From: Marinoscillum pacificum
GTDB lineage: Bacteria > Bacteroidota > Bacteroidia > Cytophagales > Cyclobacteriaceae
DNA: 64,000 bases
NCBI RefSeq assembly: GCF_024714495.1
Contig: NZ_JAMZMJ010000014.1
Location: 81,194 to 145,193 of the forward strand
Reading direction: 5' to 3'
Shown here: positions 35,917-45,724 of the stretch, piece by piece
How positions within the stretch are numbered: the first letter of the stretch is position 1
Layout: each line of letters opens with the position of its first letter
The notes under the pieces: model-generated
What the model was told of the DNA's origin: nothing
Database searches by the model: none
What the model saw: only the letters and a program-made list of their open reading frames with translations
Translations under genes and position numbers: made by a program

Positions 35917-37170
35917 ATGGACCGAAAGATTCAAAAGAAAAAATGGACGCTTAAGCGTATCGCGACCTGGGGTGGTGCAGGTATATTCGTTTTGTTTGTA
36001 CTATACAGCTTCATCTTTGCAGAAGGTGGCTCGAGACTCAATGTTGAAAAAGAAAAAGTAAACATTGCTTCTGTTGTAGAAGGTGAGTTTAGAGAGTTCA
36101 TTCCTGTAGATGGTACCGTACTTCCGATTAAAACAATTAGGCTGGATGCCATTGAAGGTGGTGTAGTAGAAAAGAAATACTACGAAGGTGGTATTTTGGT
36201 TGACGAAGGTGATACTATTCTTAAGCTTTCCAATAATGTGCTTTTGCAAAATTTCGTTCGAGAAGAAACGCAGGCTTTTATTCTTGTAAATAGTCTCGAG
36301 AACACGAAATTAAGTCTTAGACAAAATCAATTCGAGTTAAGAAGAGCGTTGGTAGAGCTTGATTACCAGATTGACGCAGCGAAAGACGCTTATCAAAGAG
36401 GTAAGAAACTTTACGGCGAAGAGAAGATCATTTCTGAGCAGGAATTCTTAAACCTTAAAAGAGAATATGAACGTCTGGTAGACAATAGAAAAATTCAGAT
36501 CGAATCTGCCAAGTTCGATTCATTAAACGCACGTCTTCAGATTGCTCAAGCAGAAGCTACACTGAAAAGAACCAGAGATAATCTGGAGATGATCAAGAAA
36601 AACCTGGATAACCTATACATTCGGGCTCCAATATCGGGTCGTTTAAGTACTGTAAATGCAGAAGTAGGAGAGTCTATTTCTACAGGTCAAAACATTGGTC
36701 AGATAGACGATTTGAATGGTTTCAAAGTAAGAGCTTCAATCGACGAACATTACATCGCTAGAATTTATGATGGGTTAACAGGTTCGTTCCCGTTCGCTGG
36801 GGATGACTTTGATCTTGAAATCAGAAAAGTATATCCTGAAGTGGCTAATGGCTTGTTCTCCGTGGATATGTCATTTACAGATACTATTCCACAGGGAATC
36901 AGAAGAGGACAAACTCTTCAAATTAGACTACAGCTTAGTGAAAACATTACGGCTGTTCAGATTCCGAGAGGAAGCTTCTATCAAACAACTGGCGGTAACT
37001 GGATTTTCGTTCTCAACGAAGGTGAAAGTGAAGCGGTAAGAAGAGATATCAGATTAGGCAGACAAAACCCAAGATTCTATGAAGTAATCGAAGGTTTGCA
37101 ACCAGGAGAAAAAGTAGTAGTCTCTTCGTACGAAGGATATGAGGATAAGGACAAACTAGTTTTTAAATAA
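35917..37170 (+). CDS. HlyD-family periplasmic adaptor protein
   Basis: A 417-residue membrane fusion protein of the MacA/HlyD type. One N-terminal membrane helix (ATWGGAGIFVLFVLYSFIFA) is followed by a lipoyl half-motif (VPVDG-like FIPVDGTVLPIKTIRL), a coiled-coil hairpin at about residues 115-225, the second lipoyl half with LYIRAPISGRLSTVNAEVGE, and a beta-barrel and membrane-proximal domain ending EGLQPGEKVVVSSYEGYEDK. It is followed by a LolD/MacB-type ATPase gene 51 nt downstream; no FtsX/MacB permease gene is present between or after them. Confidence 0.93.
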   Translation: MDRKIQKKKWTLKRIATWGGAGIFVLFVLYSFIFAEGGSRLNVEKEKVNIASVVEGEFREFIPVDGTVLPIKTIRLDAIEGGVVEKKYYEGGILVDEGDTILKLSNNVLLQNFVREETQAFILVNSLENTKLSLRQNQFELRRALVELDYQIDAAKDAYQRGKKLYGEEKIISEQEFLNLKREYERLVDNRKIQIESAKFDSLNARLQIAQAEATLKRTRDNLEMIKKNLDNLYIRAPISGRLSTVNAEVGESISTGQNIGQIDDLNGFKVRASIDEHYIARIYDGLTGSFPFAGDDFDLEIRKVYPEVANGLFSVDMSFTDTIPQGIRRGQTLQIRLQLSENITAVQIPRGSFYQTTGGNWIFVLNEGESEAVRRDIRLGRQNPRFYEVIEGLQPGEKVVVSSYEGYEDKDKLVFK

Positions 37171-37221
37171 AAGACTCAACTCAATATAAAAGGACATATA
37201 CAACAACTAAACTTTAAACTA

Positions 37222-37935
37222 ATGGAAAACGCAAAAGCTTTAATCAAAACTGTTGGACTTAAGAAGTTTTACTACACAGACGAAATCGAAACTACAGCAC
37301 TAGCAGGTGTAAACCTGGAAGTAAAAACTGGTGAGTTTGTAGCGATCATGGGACCTTCTGGTTGTGGTAAATCTACATTGCTAAACATCATCGGTTTGCT
37401 CGACAACCCATCTGAAGGTGAATTCCACTTCACTGATTTAGAAATCTCTACATACTCTGAGAGAAAAAGAGCAGAACTTAGAAAAGCCAACATTGGATTC
37501 GTATTCCAGAGCTTTAACCTTATTGATGAGCTTACTGTGTATGAAAACATCGAATTGCCATTGATCTACTTAAAGTATTCTTCTGCAGAGCGTAAGAAGA
37601 GAGTGGAAGAGGTAATGGAGCAAATGAAAATCATGCACAGAAGAAATCACTTCCCTCAGCAGCTATCAGGTGGTCAGCAGCAGCGTGTTGCTATCTCCAG
37701 AGCCGTTGTTGCTAAGCCTAAGTTGATCCTTGCCGATGAGCCTACTGGTAACTTGGATTCAGCAAACGGACAAGAAGTGATGAATCTTTTGACAGAATTG
37801 AATGAGAACGGAACTACCGTAATCATGGTGACTCACTCACCAATCGATGCAGAGTATGCGCACAGAGTGATTCACTTGTTCGATGGTCAGATTGTTTCTG
37901 AAAACATGAATGCCAAAGACAACGCATTAGTTTAA
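37222..37935 (+). CDS. LolD/MacB-type ABC transporter ATP-binding protein
   Basis: A 237-residue ATPase with complete motifs: Walker A GPSGCGKST (about 44-52), Q-loop FVFQSFNL, signature LSGGQQQR, Walker B LILADEPTGNLD and switch histidine in VTHSP. This type energises FtsX/MacB permeases for lipoprotein release or drug efflux. Unusually, its permease is not encoded next to it; an intrinsic terminator follows its stop within 20 nt, so the permease must be elsewhere. Confidence 0.94.
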   Translation: MENAKALIKTVGLKKFYYTDEIETTALAGVNLEVKTGEFVAIMGPSGCGKSTLLNIIGLLDNPSEGEFHFTDLEISTYSERKRAELRKANIGFVFQSFNLIDELTVYENIELPLIYLKYSSAERKKRVEEVMEQMKIMHRRNHFPQQLSGGQQQRVAISRAVVAKPKLILADEPTGNLDSANGQEVMNLLTELNENGTTVIMVTHSPIDAEYAHRVIHLFDGQIVSENMNAKDNALV

Positions 37936-37951
37936 TACTGTTGTATGCTAT

Positions 37952-37982
37952 GGGCCGACCCGCTCCCGGGCGGCCCTTTTTT
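37952..37982 (+). terminator. Intrinsic terminator after the LolD/MacB-type ATPase gene
   Basis: GGGCCG-A-CCCG-CTCC-CGGG-CGGCCC forms a 10-bp GC-rich stem with one bulged A and a 4-nt loop, then six T residues (37977-37982). It separates the HlyD/ATPase pair from the TolC gene that begins at 38008. Confidence 0.9.
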
Positions 37983-38007
37983 ACCCTTCCAAAAACTTTA
38001 CAACTCT

Positions 38008-39372
38008 ATGAAGAGGACATTACTTTCAGTAACACTTTTAGCATATTTTCTAACAGCCTTTGGTCAAGATGATCAAGAAATTACAGCACTAACACTCGAC
38101 GACTGTATTGAGACTGCATTGGAGCGAAACATTCGATTGAAACAAGTGAGAAACAATCAAATAATCGCTGAGTCCAACAGGTTTCAGTCCATTATGAATT
38201 TTTTCCCTTCTGTGTCTGCAGGCATTAATTACGATTATTTCTTTGGTAATTTTTTCGATACCAACGCTGCACGTCAGGTATCTGAAACAACGAATAGTTC
38301 TAATCCAAATCTTTCTGCTAGAGTTGTATTGTTCAATGGATTTTCCAACCAATATTTAGTTAAACAGCGAAAAAATGAACTTTATGCTGCCGAGCAAACA
38401 TCAGAAAGTACCAGAAGAGAGATTGAAAGCCTCATACTTGGTTCCTATCTGACAGTGATTCTTGATAAAGAGAATATTAAAATTGCTCAAGAGCGGGTAG
38501 ATCTACTGGCAGCGCAGCTGGATAGAGAAAAAAAGAGAGAGTCAGTAGGTGTTGGTAATTTGGAGTCTGTTTATAATTTTCAAAGTCAGTTGGCAAGCCA
38601 AAAACTATCCTTGAATAATTTACAGAATACACTTCAGCGAGACTTACTTGCACTATTTCAGGCTATGGCACTTGATCCTGGTAATAAATATGAAGTTCTG
38701 CCATATGAAGTTCAGGAAGAAGATTTACTTCTTGAGGTAGCTTCATTCGATGAAGTTTTAGAAGAGTCTTTGTCTAGTAGTCCGGCTTTAATGGCTGCAA
38801 GGTCTAGTTACAGTGCTTCAAGATACATTCTCAAGTCAGCAAGAGCCCAGCGTTTACCGACTATTACTGCATCGGGAGTGATCGGATCCAATTATTCATC
38901 AAATGGAGCTAGAAACCCTTCTACTGGTGAGGTGGAGTCCAATGCATCTTTTATGGATCAGATGGAGTACAACGCATTTGAGTATTTGAACTTTTCAATG
39001 AATATTCCAATATTCACTAGATTCCAGACCAGTAATAACATTCAAACGGCTAAAGTCAATATGATCAACGCTGAACTTGATGTTGATCAGGCCTTAGTTA
39101 ATGTAACCAATACCGTTCAATCCGTTTATCTTGATTTGGTTGCGGCACAGAACACCTACGTGTCGGCAAAAGAAAACCTGGAGGCTACTGCTCAAACGTT
39201 TGAATTCATGAAAAAACGCTTCGATACAGGAAATACAGATTTCTATACCTATTTAGAAAGTTTGAACAATAAGAATAGAGCAGAACTAGAGTTGATAAAT
39301 GCTAAATATAGTATCGTATTCAGACAAAAAATATTAGAGATATACAAAGGATCAGAGTCTTCTGTAAACTAA
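38008..39372 (+). CDS. TolC-family outer membrane efflux protein
   Basis: A 454-residue outer membrane channel with a signal peptide (MKRTLLSVTLLAYFLTAFGQ), the TolC start LTLDDCIETALERNIRLKQV and long helical coiled coils with a second-half repeat near SSPALMAARSSYSAS. The ATG at 38008 is chosen because an open frame further upstream runs through the GC-rich terminator. It probably serves the HlyD/ATPase pair upstream, although the terminator means it is at least partly expressed on its own. Its end overlaps the convergent gene by 21 nt. Confidence 0.93.
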   Translation: MKRTLLSVTLLAYFLTAFGQDDQEITALTLDDCIETALERNIRLKQVRNNQIIAESNRFQSIMNFFPSVSAGINYDYFFGNFFDTNAARQVSETTNSSNPNLSARVVLFNGFSNQYLVKQRKNELYAAEQTSESTRREIESLILGSYLTVILDKENIKIAQERVDLLAAQLDREKKRESVGVGNLESVYNFQSQLASQKLSLNNLQNTLQRDLLALFQAMALDPGNKYEVLPYEVQEEDLLLEVASFDEVLEESLSSSPALMAARSSYSASRYILKSARAQRLPTITASGVIGSNYSSNGARNPSTGEVESNASFMDQMEYNAFEYLNFSMNIPIFTRFQTSNNIQTAKVNMINAELDVDQALVNVTNTVQSVYLDLVAAQNTYVSAKENLEATAQTFEFMKKRFDTGNTDFYTYLESLNNKNRAELELINAKYSIVFRQKILEIYKGSESSVN

Positions 39373-40143
39373 GACATCACCAGACCGGATTAAAAAGTAG
39401 TTCGTATCACTTTTTAATAACCCTTTAAAAGCTCCTTCAGGGGCTTTTATTGTTTCATAGGAGTTTGGTTGAAATGGATCAATGGTGACAACTCCTTCTT
39501 CACATAAAAAGATCACTTTGCCAGATTGGATTTGGAAGTGGTCTATTCCCGCTAATTCTATTTGAGTCAGCAGGTTTCCAAACTGATCAAAGAAATACAT
39601 ACCTTCTTCTTTATCACTGATAATGACCAAATTTTGAAAGGCACGCATGTGCGTTACATTTTCCATGTCAATGCTCAGTGGGTTAGCAAATATGAGCTGT
39701 TTAGTCTGTAGGTTGTACTTTCTCAGCTCATTGAAACTACTACTCAAAACCCAAAGACTATTGTCTATTCCGGGAGTGCATTCATTTGCCAGTTCATCAG
39801 AATACTCACTGAGATCATATGAATTGGAGAAAGTATTGAATCTATCAAGGTAGTAGAATTCTTGTGGGCTTCTATAGAATAGGAATACTTTGAGACGATT
39901 CCATGCAGCAATCGAGGTGACAGGGAAGTTGGCTATGGCTGAGTAGAATTCACTTTCTTGTCCGTCCTGGCTAAATCGATGAAGGTTGCCTGACGAGGTG
40001 CCTAGATAGATTTGGTTTTGATTGTCAATAGAGTAACTCGTTATCTTTTCATTGACTATTAAAGTGTCAATCAGTTGCCATTCCTGTGCCGAAGAATACA
40101 AGCTGAGAGAGAGAAATAGAAATGATAAGTATTTACTCTTCAT
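39352..40143 (-). CDS. Secreted propeller-like protein of unknown function
   Basis: A 263-residue protein with a signal peptide (YLSFLFLSLSLYSSAQ). Repeated short segments such as IYLGTSSGNLHRFSQDG, GMYFFDQFGNLLTQIEL and GVVTIDPFQPNSYETI suggest a small beta-propeller like those of Bacteroidota outer-surface sensors. No sorting domain or membrane anchor is visible. It overlaps the LpxH-like gene by 11 nt on the same strand, hinting at joint expression, and its 3' end overlaps the convergent TolC gene. Confidence 0.7.
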   Translation of the reverse strand: MKSKYLSFLFLSLSLYSSAQEWQLIDTLIVNEKITSYSIDNQNQIYLGTSSGNLHRFSQDGQESEFYSAIANFPVTSIAAWNRLKVFLFYRSPQEFYYLDRFNTFSNSYDLSEYSDELANECTPGIDNSLWVLSSSFNELRKYNLQTKQLIFANPLSIDMENVTHMRAFQNLVIISDKEEGMYFFDQFGNLLTQIELAGIDHFQIQSGKVIFLCEEGVVTIDPFQPNSYETIKAPEGAFKGLLKSDTNYFLIRSGDVLVYRRL

Positions 40144-40891
40144 ACTTTAGGCTTTTCACTGCGGTGTTACTGATTTCAATGAATTGAGAATTTTCTATCC
40201 ATTCTCCTGTGTTGTAGTAACGAGCATTTTTACCAACAGGCATGTCTAGAATCATGTGTCTATGCCCGAAAATGTAGTAGTCATGGTGATTTGATTCTTC
40301 TACATTCATGCAGTGAATGAATATGGGTTCTTTTTCTCCCAAGAACGGATCATCATGTCCTTTGCTATGTCCTGACCATGCGGTGGCCAGTTTGATGCCC
40401 AAATCAGGATGAATCCATTTAAATCCCCATTGAGATAGTTTATTGGTGAAGATGCTTTTAAAAAACTTGAACTTAAGATCTCCTGGGCCAAGACCATCAC
40501 CATGTCCAATTTGTATTTTATGCTTTCCAACTAGGAATGATTTCGGTTCTCTATGGATTGTTGCATCCAGCTCTTGTTCGAAATAATCAAACATCCAGAT
40601 GTCATGATTTCCAGTGAAGAATATTAGGTCAATACCTAATCCTTTCAATTCTATAAGCTTTGTGTAAAATCGAAGAAAACCTTTAGGAACAACTTGACTG
40701 TACTCAAACCAAAAGTCAAATAAGTCACCAGCCAGAATGATGGCTTGAGCATTGTGCTTGATTGAATCCAGCCATCTACCAATTTTCTCTTCACGTAGTT
40801 GACTTTCTTTTACGTTTGGATGTCCCAAATGGAAATCACTGGCAACATAGATTCGCTTATCTGCTGGTAAATTTTCGTAAGTAGTAATCAT
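40133..40891 (-). CDS. lpxH: UDP-2,3-diacylglucosamine diphosphatase-like metallophosphoesterase
   Basis: A 252-residue calcineurin-like phosphoesterase. Its metal motifs appear in order: VASDFHLGHP, LAGDLFDFWFEY, FTGNHDIWMF, IGHGDGLG and IFGHRH, matching the LpxH group that removes UMP from UDP-diacylglucosamine in lipid A synthesis. It fits the Gram-negative envelope implied by the rest of the window. The gene begins immediately below the ftsH terminator. Confidence 0.85.
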   Translation of the reverse strand: MITTYENLPADKRIYVASDFHLGHPNVKESQLREEKIGRWLDSIKHNAQAIILAGDLFDFWFEYSQVVPKGFLRFYTKLIELKGLGIDLIFFTGNHDIWMFDYFEQELDATIHREPKSFLVGKHKIQIGHGDGLGPGDLKFKFFKSIFTNKLSQWGFKWIHPDLGIKLATAWSGHSKGHDDPFLGEKEPIFIHCMNVEESNHHDYYIFGHRHMILDMPVGKNARYYNTGEWIENSQFIEISNTAVKSLKYEE

Positions 40892-40919
40892 AAAAAAAGG
40901 GAGCCGAAAATCAGCTCCC
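40892..40919 (-). terminator. Intrinsic terminator of the rsfS-ftsH operon
   Basis: On the minus strand GGGAGC (40919-40914) pairs with GCTCCC (40904-40899), with inner G-C pairing likely extending the stem, and seven T residues follow (40898-40892). It lies 26 nt after the ftsH stop and abuts the ATG of the lpxH-like gene at 40891. Confidence 0.85.
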
Positions 40920-40945
40920 CAATATAATCAATGTTATTATTAGAC

Positions 40946-43069
40946 TTACTTGTTATCTTCCTCTAGTGGTTCTTCTACAGATTCTTCAGAGGGTTTTGGT
41001 TTGTCTTGTTCGCTTTCTACTTCAGTGCGAATATTCGCTTTGATCTTCTCGATGTTATCAGCTTTTTTCTTGGCTTCAGCAGCTTCTTGCTCATCACGTT
41101 CATCGTTGATGTTTTTCGTTTGAGTAAACTGCTCGTAAGCCGTCTGATGCTCGAAAGGTCGCTTTCCAATCAGCTCTTCAAGATCTGCCTGGAAAATGAT
41201 CTCTTTTTCTAGAAGTTTCTGAGCTACAATCTCCAATTCATTGCTTCTCTCTTTCAGAAGGTTCTTCGTGTGATCGTAGGCTTCATCAATAAGCTTTTTC
41301 ACTTCTTTATCGATCAATTCTGCTGTTGCTTCAGAGTATGGTTTTTGGAAGTTGTATTCAGACTGTTTGCTGTCATAGTACGACACATTACCAATCTTAT
41401 CATTCATACCATAGATAGTTACAATGCTGTAAGCCACTTTAGTAATTCTTTCCAAATCACTCAATGCACCTGTTGAGATTTTACCGAAGATCAACTCCTC
41501 AGCGGCACGACCACCAAGAGCCATACACATCTCATCAAATAGCTGCTCTGTTTGATATAGGAATTGCTCTTTTGGTAAATACTGCGCATATCCTAATGCA
41601 GCAACACCTCTTGGTACAATACTTACTTTCACCAAAGGATCCGCATGCTCTAAGAACCAACCAGCTACTGCGTGACCAGCTTCATGATAAGCCACAATCT
41701 TTTTCTCCTCAGGAGAGATGATTTTGTTTTTCTTCTCAAGACCACCGATGACTCTATCTACGGCATCCTGGAAATCTTGCATATCTACCGCTTTCTTATT
41801 TCTACGAGCTGCTATCAATGCTGCTTCGTTACAAACGTTCGCTATTTCAGCTCCAGCAAATCCTGGAGTTTGAGCTGCAAGTTTCTTTGGATCTACGTCT
41901 TCTTGAAGTTTTATTGGCTTCAAGTGTACTTTAAATATCGCCTCTCTACCAATGATGTCTGGTTTGTCTATACTGATCTGTCTGTCAAAACGTCCTGGTC
42001 TCAGCAAAGCTGAATCTAATACATCTGGACGGTTAGTAGCAGCGAGGATGATTACTCCAGAGTCAGTTGAGAATCCATCCATCTCTACCAATAGGGAGTT
42101 CAAAGTATTCTCACGCTCATCGTTAGATCCTGGCATTTGACCTTTACCTCTAGATCTACCAATTGCATCGATCTCATCAATAAATACAATACAAGGTGCT
42201 TTTTCTTTTGCTTGTTTGAACAAGTCTCTAACTCTAGCTGCACCTACTCCTACGAACATCTCAACAAAGTCAGAGCCTGACAAAGTGAAGAACGGTACGC
42301 CAGCTTCCCCAGCTACAGCTTTTGCTAATAAGGTTTTACCCGTTCCTGGAGGGCCTACAAGGAGAGCACCCTTAGGAATCTTTCCACCAAGATTGGTGAA
42401 TTTTCCAGGGTTCTTAAGGAAATCTACTATTTCCTTGATTTCTTCTTTCGCTTCTTCAAGACCTGCCGCGTCATTGAAAGTGATCTTCACTTTATTCTCA
42501 GCATCAAAAAGTGCAGCTCTAGATTTGCCAATGTTGAAGATTTGTCCACCAGGGCCACCGCCACCGGTCATTCTTCTCATCAAGAACCAGAAACCGAATA
42601 TTAAAAGGAAAATGAATCCCCAGTTGAAGAACAAACTCGTAAGATCCTGTCTGTCTTCTGCTTCATATCCAATTCGTTGGTCCTCTGGAAGCTCAGACAT
42701 CAGTTCTTCAAACTTCTTATCGAAAACTTCAGGGCTAATTACCTTGAATTGATAGTGCGGTCCTGCATTATTTGAAAAAGGAGACTGCTCCTCTAAATCA
42801 ATTTTATATTTCGTGTTTTGAAGCGCCTCAGGTTTTAGAGTTACTTCAACTACATCCTGATTTTTGATCAGAACCACTCGCTTCACATCATTTGCCAACA
42901 CCATCTGCTCGAATCGCTTCATTGGAATGGTCTTGGCAGAACTATTTTTGCTGAAATATGAAAAACCGAACACGACCGTAATCAATACTACAATAATTAG
43001 TAGCTGATAATTAGGCCTGTTTGGCTTCCCTCCCATGAGTGGTTTTTGTTGTCTCGGTTTGTCCGCCAT
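40946..43069 (-). CDS. ftsH: ATP-dependent zinc metalloprotease FtsH
   Basis: A 707-residue membrane AAA+ protease that degrades damaged or short-lived membrane and soluble proteins. Two membrane helices (about 22-40 and 148-164) flank a periplasmic domain of about 105 residues. Walker A GPPGTGKT is at about 239-246, Walker B IVFIDEID near 295-301, the second region of homology includes [19 protein letters not shown], and the zinc site HEAGH is at 462-466. The C-terminus is highly acidic. It is co-oriented with rsfS (48-nt gap) and ends before a clear terminator. Confidence 0.97.
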   Translation of the reverse strand: MADKPRQQKPLMGGKPNRPNYQLLIIVVLITVVFGFSYFSKNSSAKTIPMKRFEQMVLANDVKRVVLIKNQDVVEVTLKPEALQNTKYKIDLEEQSPFSNNAGPHYQFKVISPEVFDKKFEELMSELPEDQRIGYEAEDRQDLTSLFFNWGFIFLLIFGFWFLMRRMTGGGGPGGQIFNIGKSRAALFDAENKVKITFNDAAGLEEAKEEIKEIVDFLKNPGKFTNLGGKIPKGALLVGPPGTGKTLLAKAVAGEAGVPFFTLSGSDFVEMFVGVGAARVRDLFKQAKEKAPCIVFIDEIDAIGRSRGKGQMPGSNDERENTLNSLLVEMDGFSTDSGVIILAATNRPDVLDSALLRPGRFDRQISIDKPDIIGREAIFKVHLKPIKLQEDVDPKKLAAQTPGFAGAEIANVCNEAALIAARRNKKAVDMQDFQDAVDRVIGGLEKKNKIISPEEKKIVAYHEAGHAVAGWFLEHADPLVKVSIVPRGVAALGYAQYLPKEQFLYQTEQLFDEMCMALGGRAAEELIFGKISTGALSDLERITKVAYSIVTIYGMNDKIGNVSYYDSKQSEYNFQKPYSEATAELIDKEVKKLIDEAYDHTKNLLKERSNELEIVAQKLLEKEIIFQADLEELIGKRPFEHQTAYEQFTQTKNINDERDEQEAAEAKKKADNIEKIKANIRTEVESEQDKPKPSEESVEEPLEEDNK

Positions 43070-43117
43070 TATATATTTATCCTCAAATGTTTATTCCTAC
43101 AACGCTCATCAGAGATT

Positions 43118-43498
43118 TTAGTTCTCTGAATCAATATTAGTGATTTTTGCGTCACCCCACAGCTCTTCTAAGCCATAGAAAGATCGCTTTTCTTTGTTGA
43201 ATACGTGTGCTACAACGTCTACATAATCTATGATTATCCATTCATTGTTTTGTTTTCCCTCACGTTTCCATGGATTTTGCTTGGTATGCTTGTGAACTTC
43301 CTCTTCTACAGAATCAGAAATCGCATCGATTTGGGTATCGGAGTTACCAGAGCAAAGTACAAAATAATCTGCTATTGAATTTTTGACCTCCCGCAAATCC
43401 ATCACCACCACGTCTGAAGCCTTTTTTTCTAACATTCCCTGCACAATCAACTCACTTAACTCGTTAGAACTTATTGCTTCTTTAGCCTTTGCCTGCAT
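43118..43498 (-). CDS. rsfS: Ribosomal silencing factor RsfS
   Basis: A 126-residue RsfS/Iojap protein, which binds L14 on the large subunit and blocks subunit joining in starvation. Recognisable segments are VMDLREVKNSIADYFVLCSG and GKQNNEWIIIDYVDVVAHVF, at the length usual for the family. It is placed before ftsH on the minus strand and diverges from birA; a TAnnTTTG box at 43528-43535 lies 30 nt upstream. Confidence 0.95.
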   Translation of the reverse strand: MQAKAKEAISSNELSELIVQGMLEKKASDVVVMDLREVKNSIADYFVLCSGNSDTQIDAISDSVEEEVHKHTKQNPWKREGKQNNEWIIIDYVDVVAHVFNKEKRSFYGLEELWGDAKITNIDSEN

Positions 43499-43527
43499 TC
43501 ATTAATAGTTTAAACTAATTTTAATCT

Positions 43528-43535
43528 CAAAAATA
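43528..43535 (-). promoter_or_regulatory. Putative -7 box (TATTTTTG) for rsfS-ftsH
   Basis: On the minus strand the sequence reads TATTTTTG, which fits TAnnTTTG, 29 nt ahead of the rsfS start codon. A -33 TTTG at standard spacing was not found. Confidence 0.45.
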
Positions 43536-43545
43536 CGAATATAAC

Positions 43546-44304
43546 TTGCATAAATACTTTGCCAAACCCTTATTTCTAGGGAAAAAGATTGAATTCCTGA
43601 CAGAATGTCACAGTACTAATGATGAGTTGCTCTCAAGAATTAGGATTAAGGACGAACAGGAGGGGTTTATATTGTATACCGACAATCAAATTAAAGGAAA
43701 AGGTCAGCGTGGCAATGCGTGGTTGAGTGAACCTGGTCAAAACCTGCTTTTCTCCATTTTATTAAAACCAAAGAATTTACAAATTGGTCATTCTCATTAT
43801 CTTAACCTGATAGCCGGTCTGGCAGTGTGCCATACTTTAGATCAGTTATTCAATCTCAATACAGAGCTAAAATGGCCTAATGATGTCTATGTCAATGATA
43901 GAAAGATTGCTGGGATTCTTGTGGAGACTGTTTTGTCAGGACATTTGGTAGATGATGCGGTGATAGGCATTGGACTCAATGTAAATCAAAGTCATTTTGC
44001 TCTACCATCAGCTACGTCTGTTCAAATAGAGACCGGTTCAAAAACTGATCGTGAATCACTTCTAGAATCCATTGTGTCAGGCATCGAGGCACAATATCTT
44101 TTCCTCAAATCTCAGGCATATGACAAGATTAAGGCTGCTTATTATCTAAAAATGAGATGGCGAGGAGAGTTACACGAGTTCAGGGACAATAATGGTGTTT
44201 TTGAAGGAGAGATTATCGGTATTGATGAAACTGGAAGATTACTCGTCAAAACTTTAGAAGTACTCAAACGTTACGACGTGAAGGAAATCCAATTCCTGCA
44301 TTAA
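43546..44304 (+). CDS. birA: Biotin--[acetyl-CoA-carboxylase] ligase (BirA, class I)
   Basis: A 252-residue biotin protein ligase without the N-terminal repressor HTH, so it should only attach biotin to carrier proteins such as the one encoded at 52230. Motifs: FLTECHSTNDELL, the biotinyl-AMP loop KGKGQRGNAW, LKWPNDVYVNDRKIAGIL and IGIGLNVNQ. The family's conserved N-terminus makes TTG at 43546 the only plausible start. It diverges from rsfS. Confidence 0.93.
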   Translation: MHKYFAKPLFLGKKIEFLTECHSTNDELLSRIRIKDEQEGFILYTDNQIKGKGQRGNAWLSEPGQNLLFSILLKPKNLQIGHSHYLNLIAGLAVCHTLDQLFNLNTELKWPNDVYVNDRKIAGILVETVLSGHLVDDAVIGIGLNVNQSHFALPSATSVQIETGSKTDRESLLESIVSGIEAQYLFLKSQAYDKIKAAYYLKMRWRGELHEFRDNNGVFEGEIIGIDETGRLLVKTLEVLKRYDVKEIQFLH

Positions 44305-44326
44305 TAACTAAACAATATTTATTCAC

Positions 44327-44334
44327 TAATTTTG
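44327..44334 (+). promoter_or_regulatory. Putative -7 box (TAATTTTG) for ahcY
   Basis: TAATTTTG matches TAnnTTTG and lies 22 nt before the ahcY ATG. The upstream spacing region is AT-rich and holds no clear TTTG, so only the -7 element is claimed. No SAH-riboswitch-sized leader fits in this short leader. Confidence 0.55.
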
Positions 44335-44356
44335 CGGTCCTTATAAATTAACTGAC

Positions 44357-45664
44357 ATGATCGAGGAAAAAGTAAACTACAAAGTAAAAGATATCAATTT
44401 AGCTGAATTTGGAAGAAACGAAATCAAATTGGCGGAGGCAGAAATGCCTGGTTTGATGTCTCTAAGAGAGGAATTTGGTCCTAGTAAAATTTTAAAAGGA
44501 GCTCGAATCGCAGGTTGTCTGCACATGACTATTCAGACTGCCGTTTTAATCGAGACTTTGGTTGAATTAGGTGCTGAAGTTACCTGGTCATCTTGTAATA
44601 TATTTTCTACTCAAGATCATGCAGCTGCAGCTATTGCAAAAGCTGGAGTTCCAGTTTTCGCGTGGAAAGGTCTGAATGAGGAAGAATTTGATTGGTGTAT
44701 AGAGCAGACTTTGTTTGCTTTTGAAGGTGGAAAACCATTGAATATGATCCTTGATGATGGTGGTGATTTAACTAACATGGTTTTGGATAGATATCCTGAG
44801 TTGGTACCAGAGATCAAGGGTCTTTCTGAAGAAACTACAACTGGAGTTCACAGATTGTATGACAGAATGAAAAAAGGTACACTTCCAATGCCTGCTATCA
44901 ACGTTAATGATTCTGTTACTAAGTCTAAATTTGACAACAAGTACGGATGTAAAGAGTCTTTGGTAGATGCAATCAGAAGAGCAACTGACGTAATGCTTGC
45001 TGGTAAAGTAGCTGTAGTTGCTGGTTATGGTGATGTTGGAAAAGGTTCTGCAGCTTCCTTGAGAGGTGCTGGCGTTCGTGTAATCGTTACAGAAATTGAT
45101 CCGATTTGTGCACTACAAGCTGCAATGGATGGTTTTGAGGTGAAGAAAATGTCTGACGCAGTTTCTAGAGCGAACATCATCGTTACAGCAACTGGTAACA
45201 AAGACATCATCAGAGGTGAGCATTTCAAATTGATGAATGACAAAACGATTGTTTGTAACATCGGTCACTTTGATAATGAGATTGACGTAGCATTCTTGAA
45301 CGAGAATTATGGAAACACGAAAGTTGAGATCAAACCTCAGGTAGATCTTTACAACGTAGATGGAAACGAAATCATTTTGTTGGCTGAAGGTCGATTGGTA
45401 AATCTTGGTTGTGCGACTGGTCACCCTTCATTCGTAATGTCCAACTCATTCACGAACCAAACATTGGCTCAAATAGAATTGTGGACTAACTCAGATAATT
45501 ATGAGAATGCGGTTTATACGCTTCCTAAGCATTTGGATGAGAAAGTAGCAGCATTGCACTTAGCTAAAATTGGTGTTGAACTAGATACTTTGACTGAAGA
45601 TCAAGCTGAGTATATCGGTGTGACTGTTCAAGGTCCATTCAAACCAGAAGCTTATAGATATTAA
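44357..45664 (+). CDS. ahcY: Adenosylhomocysteinase
   Basis: A 435-residue enzyme that splits S-adenosylhomocysteine into adenosine and homocysteine in the methyl cycle. Hallmarks are [35 protein letters not shown], the NAD-binding loop [18 protein letters not shown], and the conserved C-terminal end KPEAYRY. The full family length is present. It is monocistronic by structure: its own -7 box upstream and a perfect terminator downstream. Confidence 0.98.
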   Translation: MIEEKVNYKVKDINLAEFGRNEIKLAEAEMPGLMSLREEFGPSKILKGARIAGCLHMTIQTAVLIETLVELGAEVTWSSCNIFSTQDHAAAAIAKAGVPVFAWKGLNEEEFDWCIEQTLFAFEGGKPLNMILDDGGDLTNMVLDRYPELVPEIKGLSEETTTGVHRLYDRMKKGTLPMPAINVNDSVTKSKFDNKYGCKESLVDAIRRATDVMLAGKVAVVAGYGDVGKGSAASLRGAGVRVIVTEIDPICALQAAMDGFEVKKMSDAVSRANIIVTATGNKDIIRGEHFKLMNDKTIVCNIGHFDNEIDVAFLNENYGNTKVEIKPQVDLYNVDGNEIILLAEGRLVNLGCATGHPSFVMSNSFTNQTLAQIELWTNSDNYENAVYTLPKHLDEKVAALHLAKIGVELDTLTEDQAEYIGVTVQGPFKPEAYRY

Positions 45665-45686
45665 TCGTTTGATTAGACATAAATTG

Positions 45687-45718
45687 AAGCTGTATTCCTG
45701 TGGGATACAGCTTTTTTT
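45687..45718 (+). terminator. Intrinsic terminator of ahcY
   Basis: AAGCTGTAT (45687-45695) and ATACAGCTT (45705-45713) form a perfect 9-bp stem with a 9-nt loop, followed by a T run to 45718. The run ends directly at an in-frame ATG (45719) of the next gene. Confidence 0.92.
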
Positions 45719-45724
45719 ATGCTT

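Noticed and set aside
42216..42752. 178-residue plus-strand frame inside ftsH
   Set aside because: It is antisense to the strongly conserved AAA domain of ftsH and has no recognisable family features.
44304..44357. SAH riboswitch ahead of ahcY
   Set aside because: The putative start of transcription leaves a leader of only about 15 nt, too short for such a structure, and no matching motif was seen.
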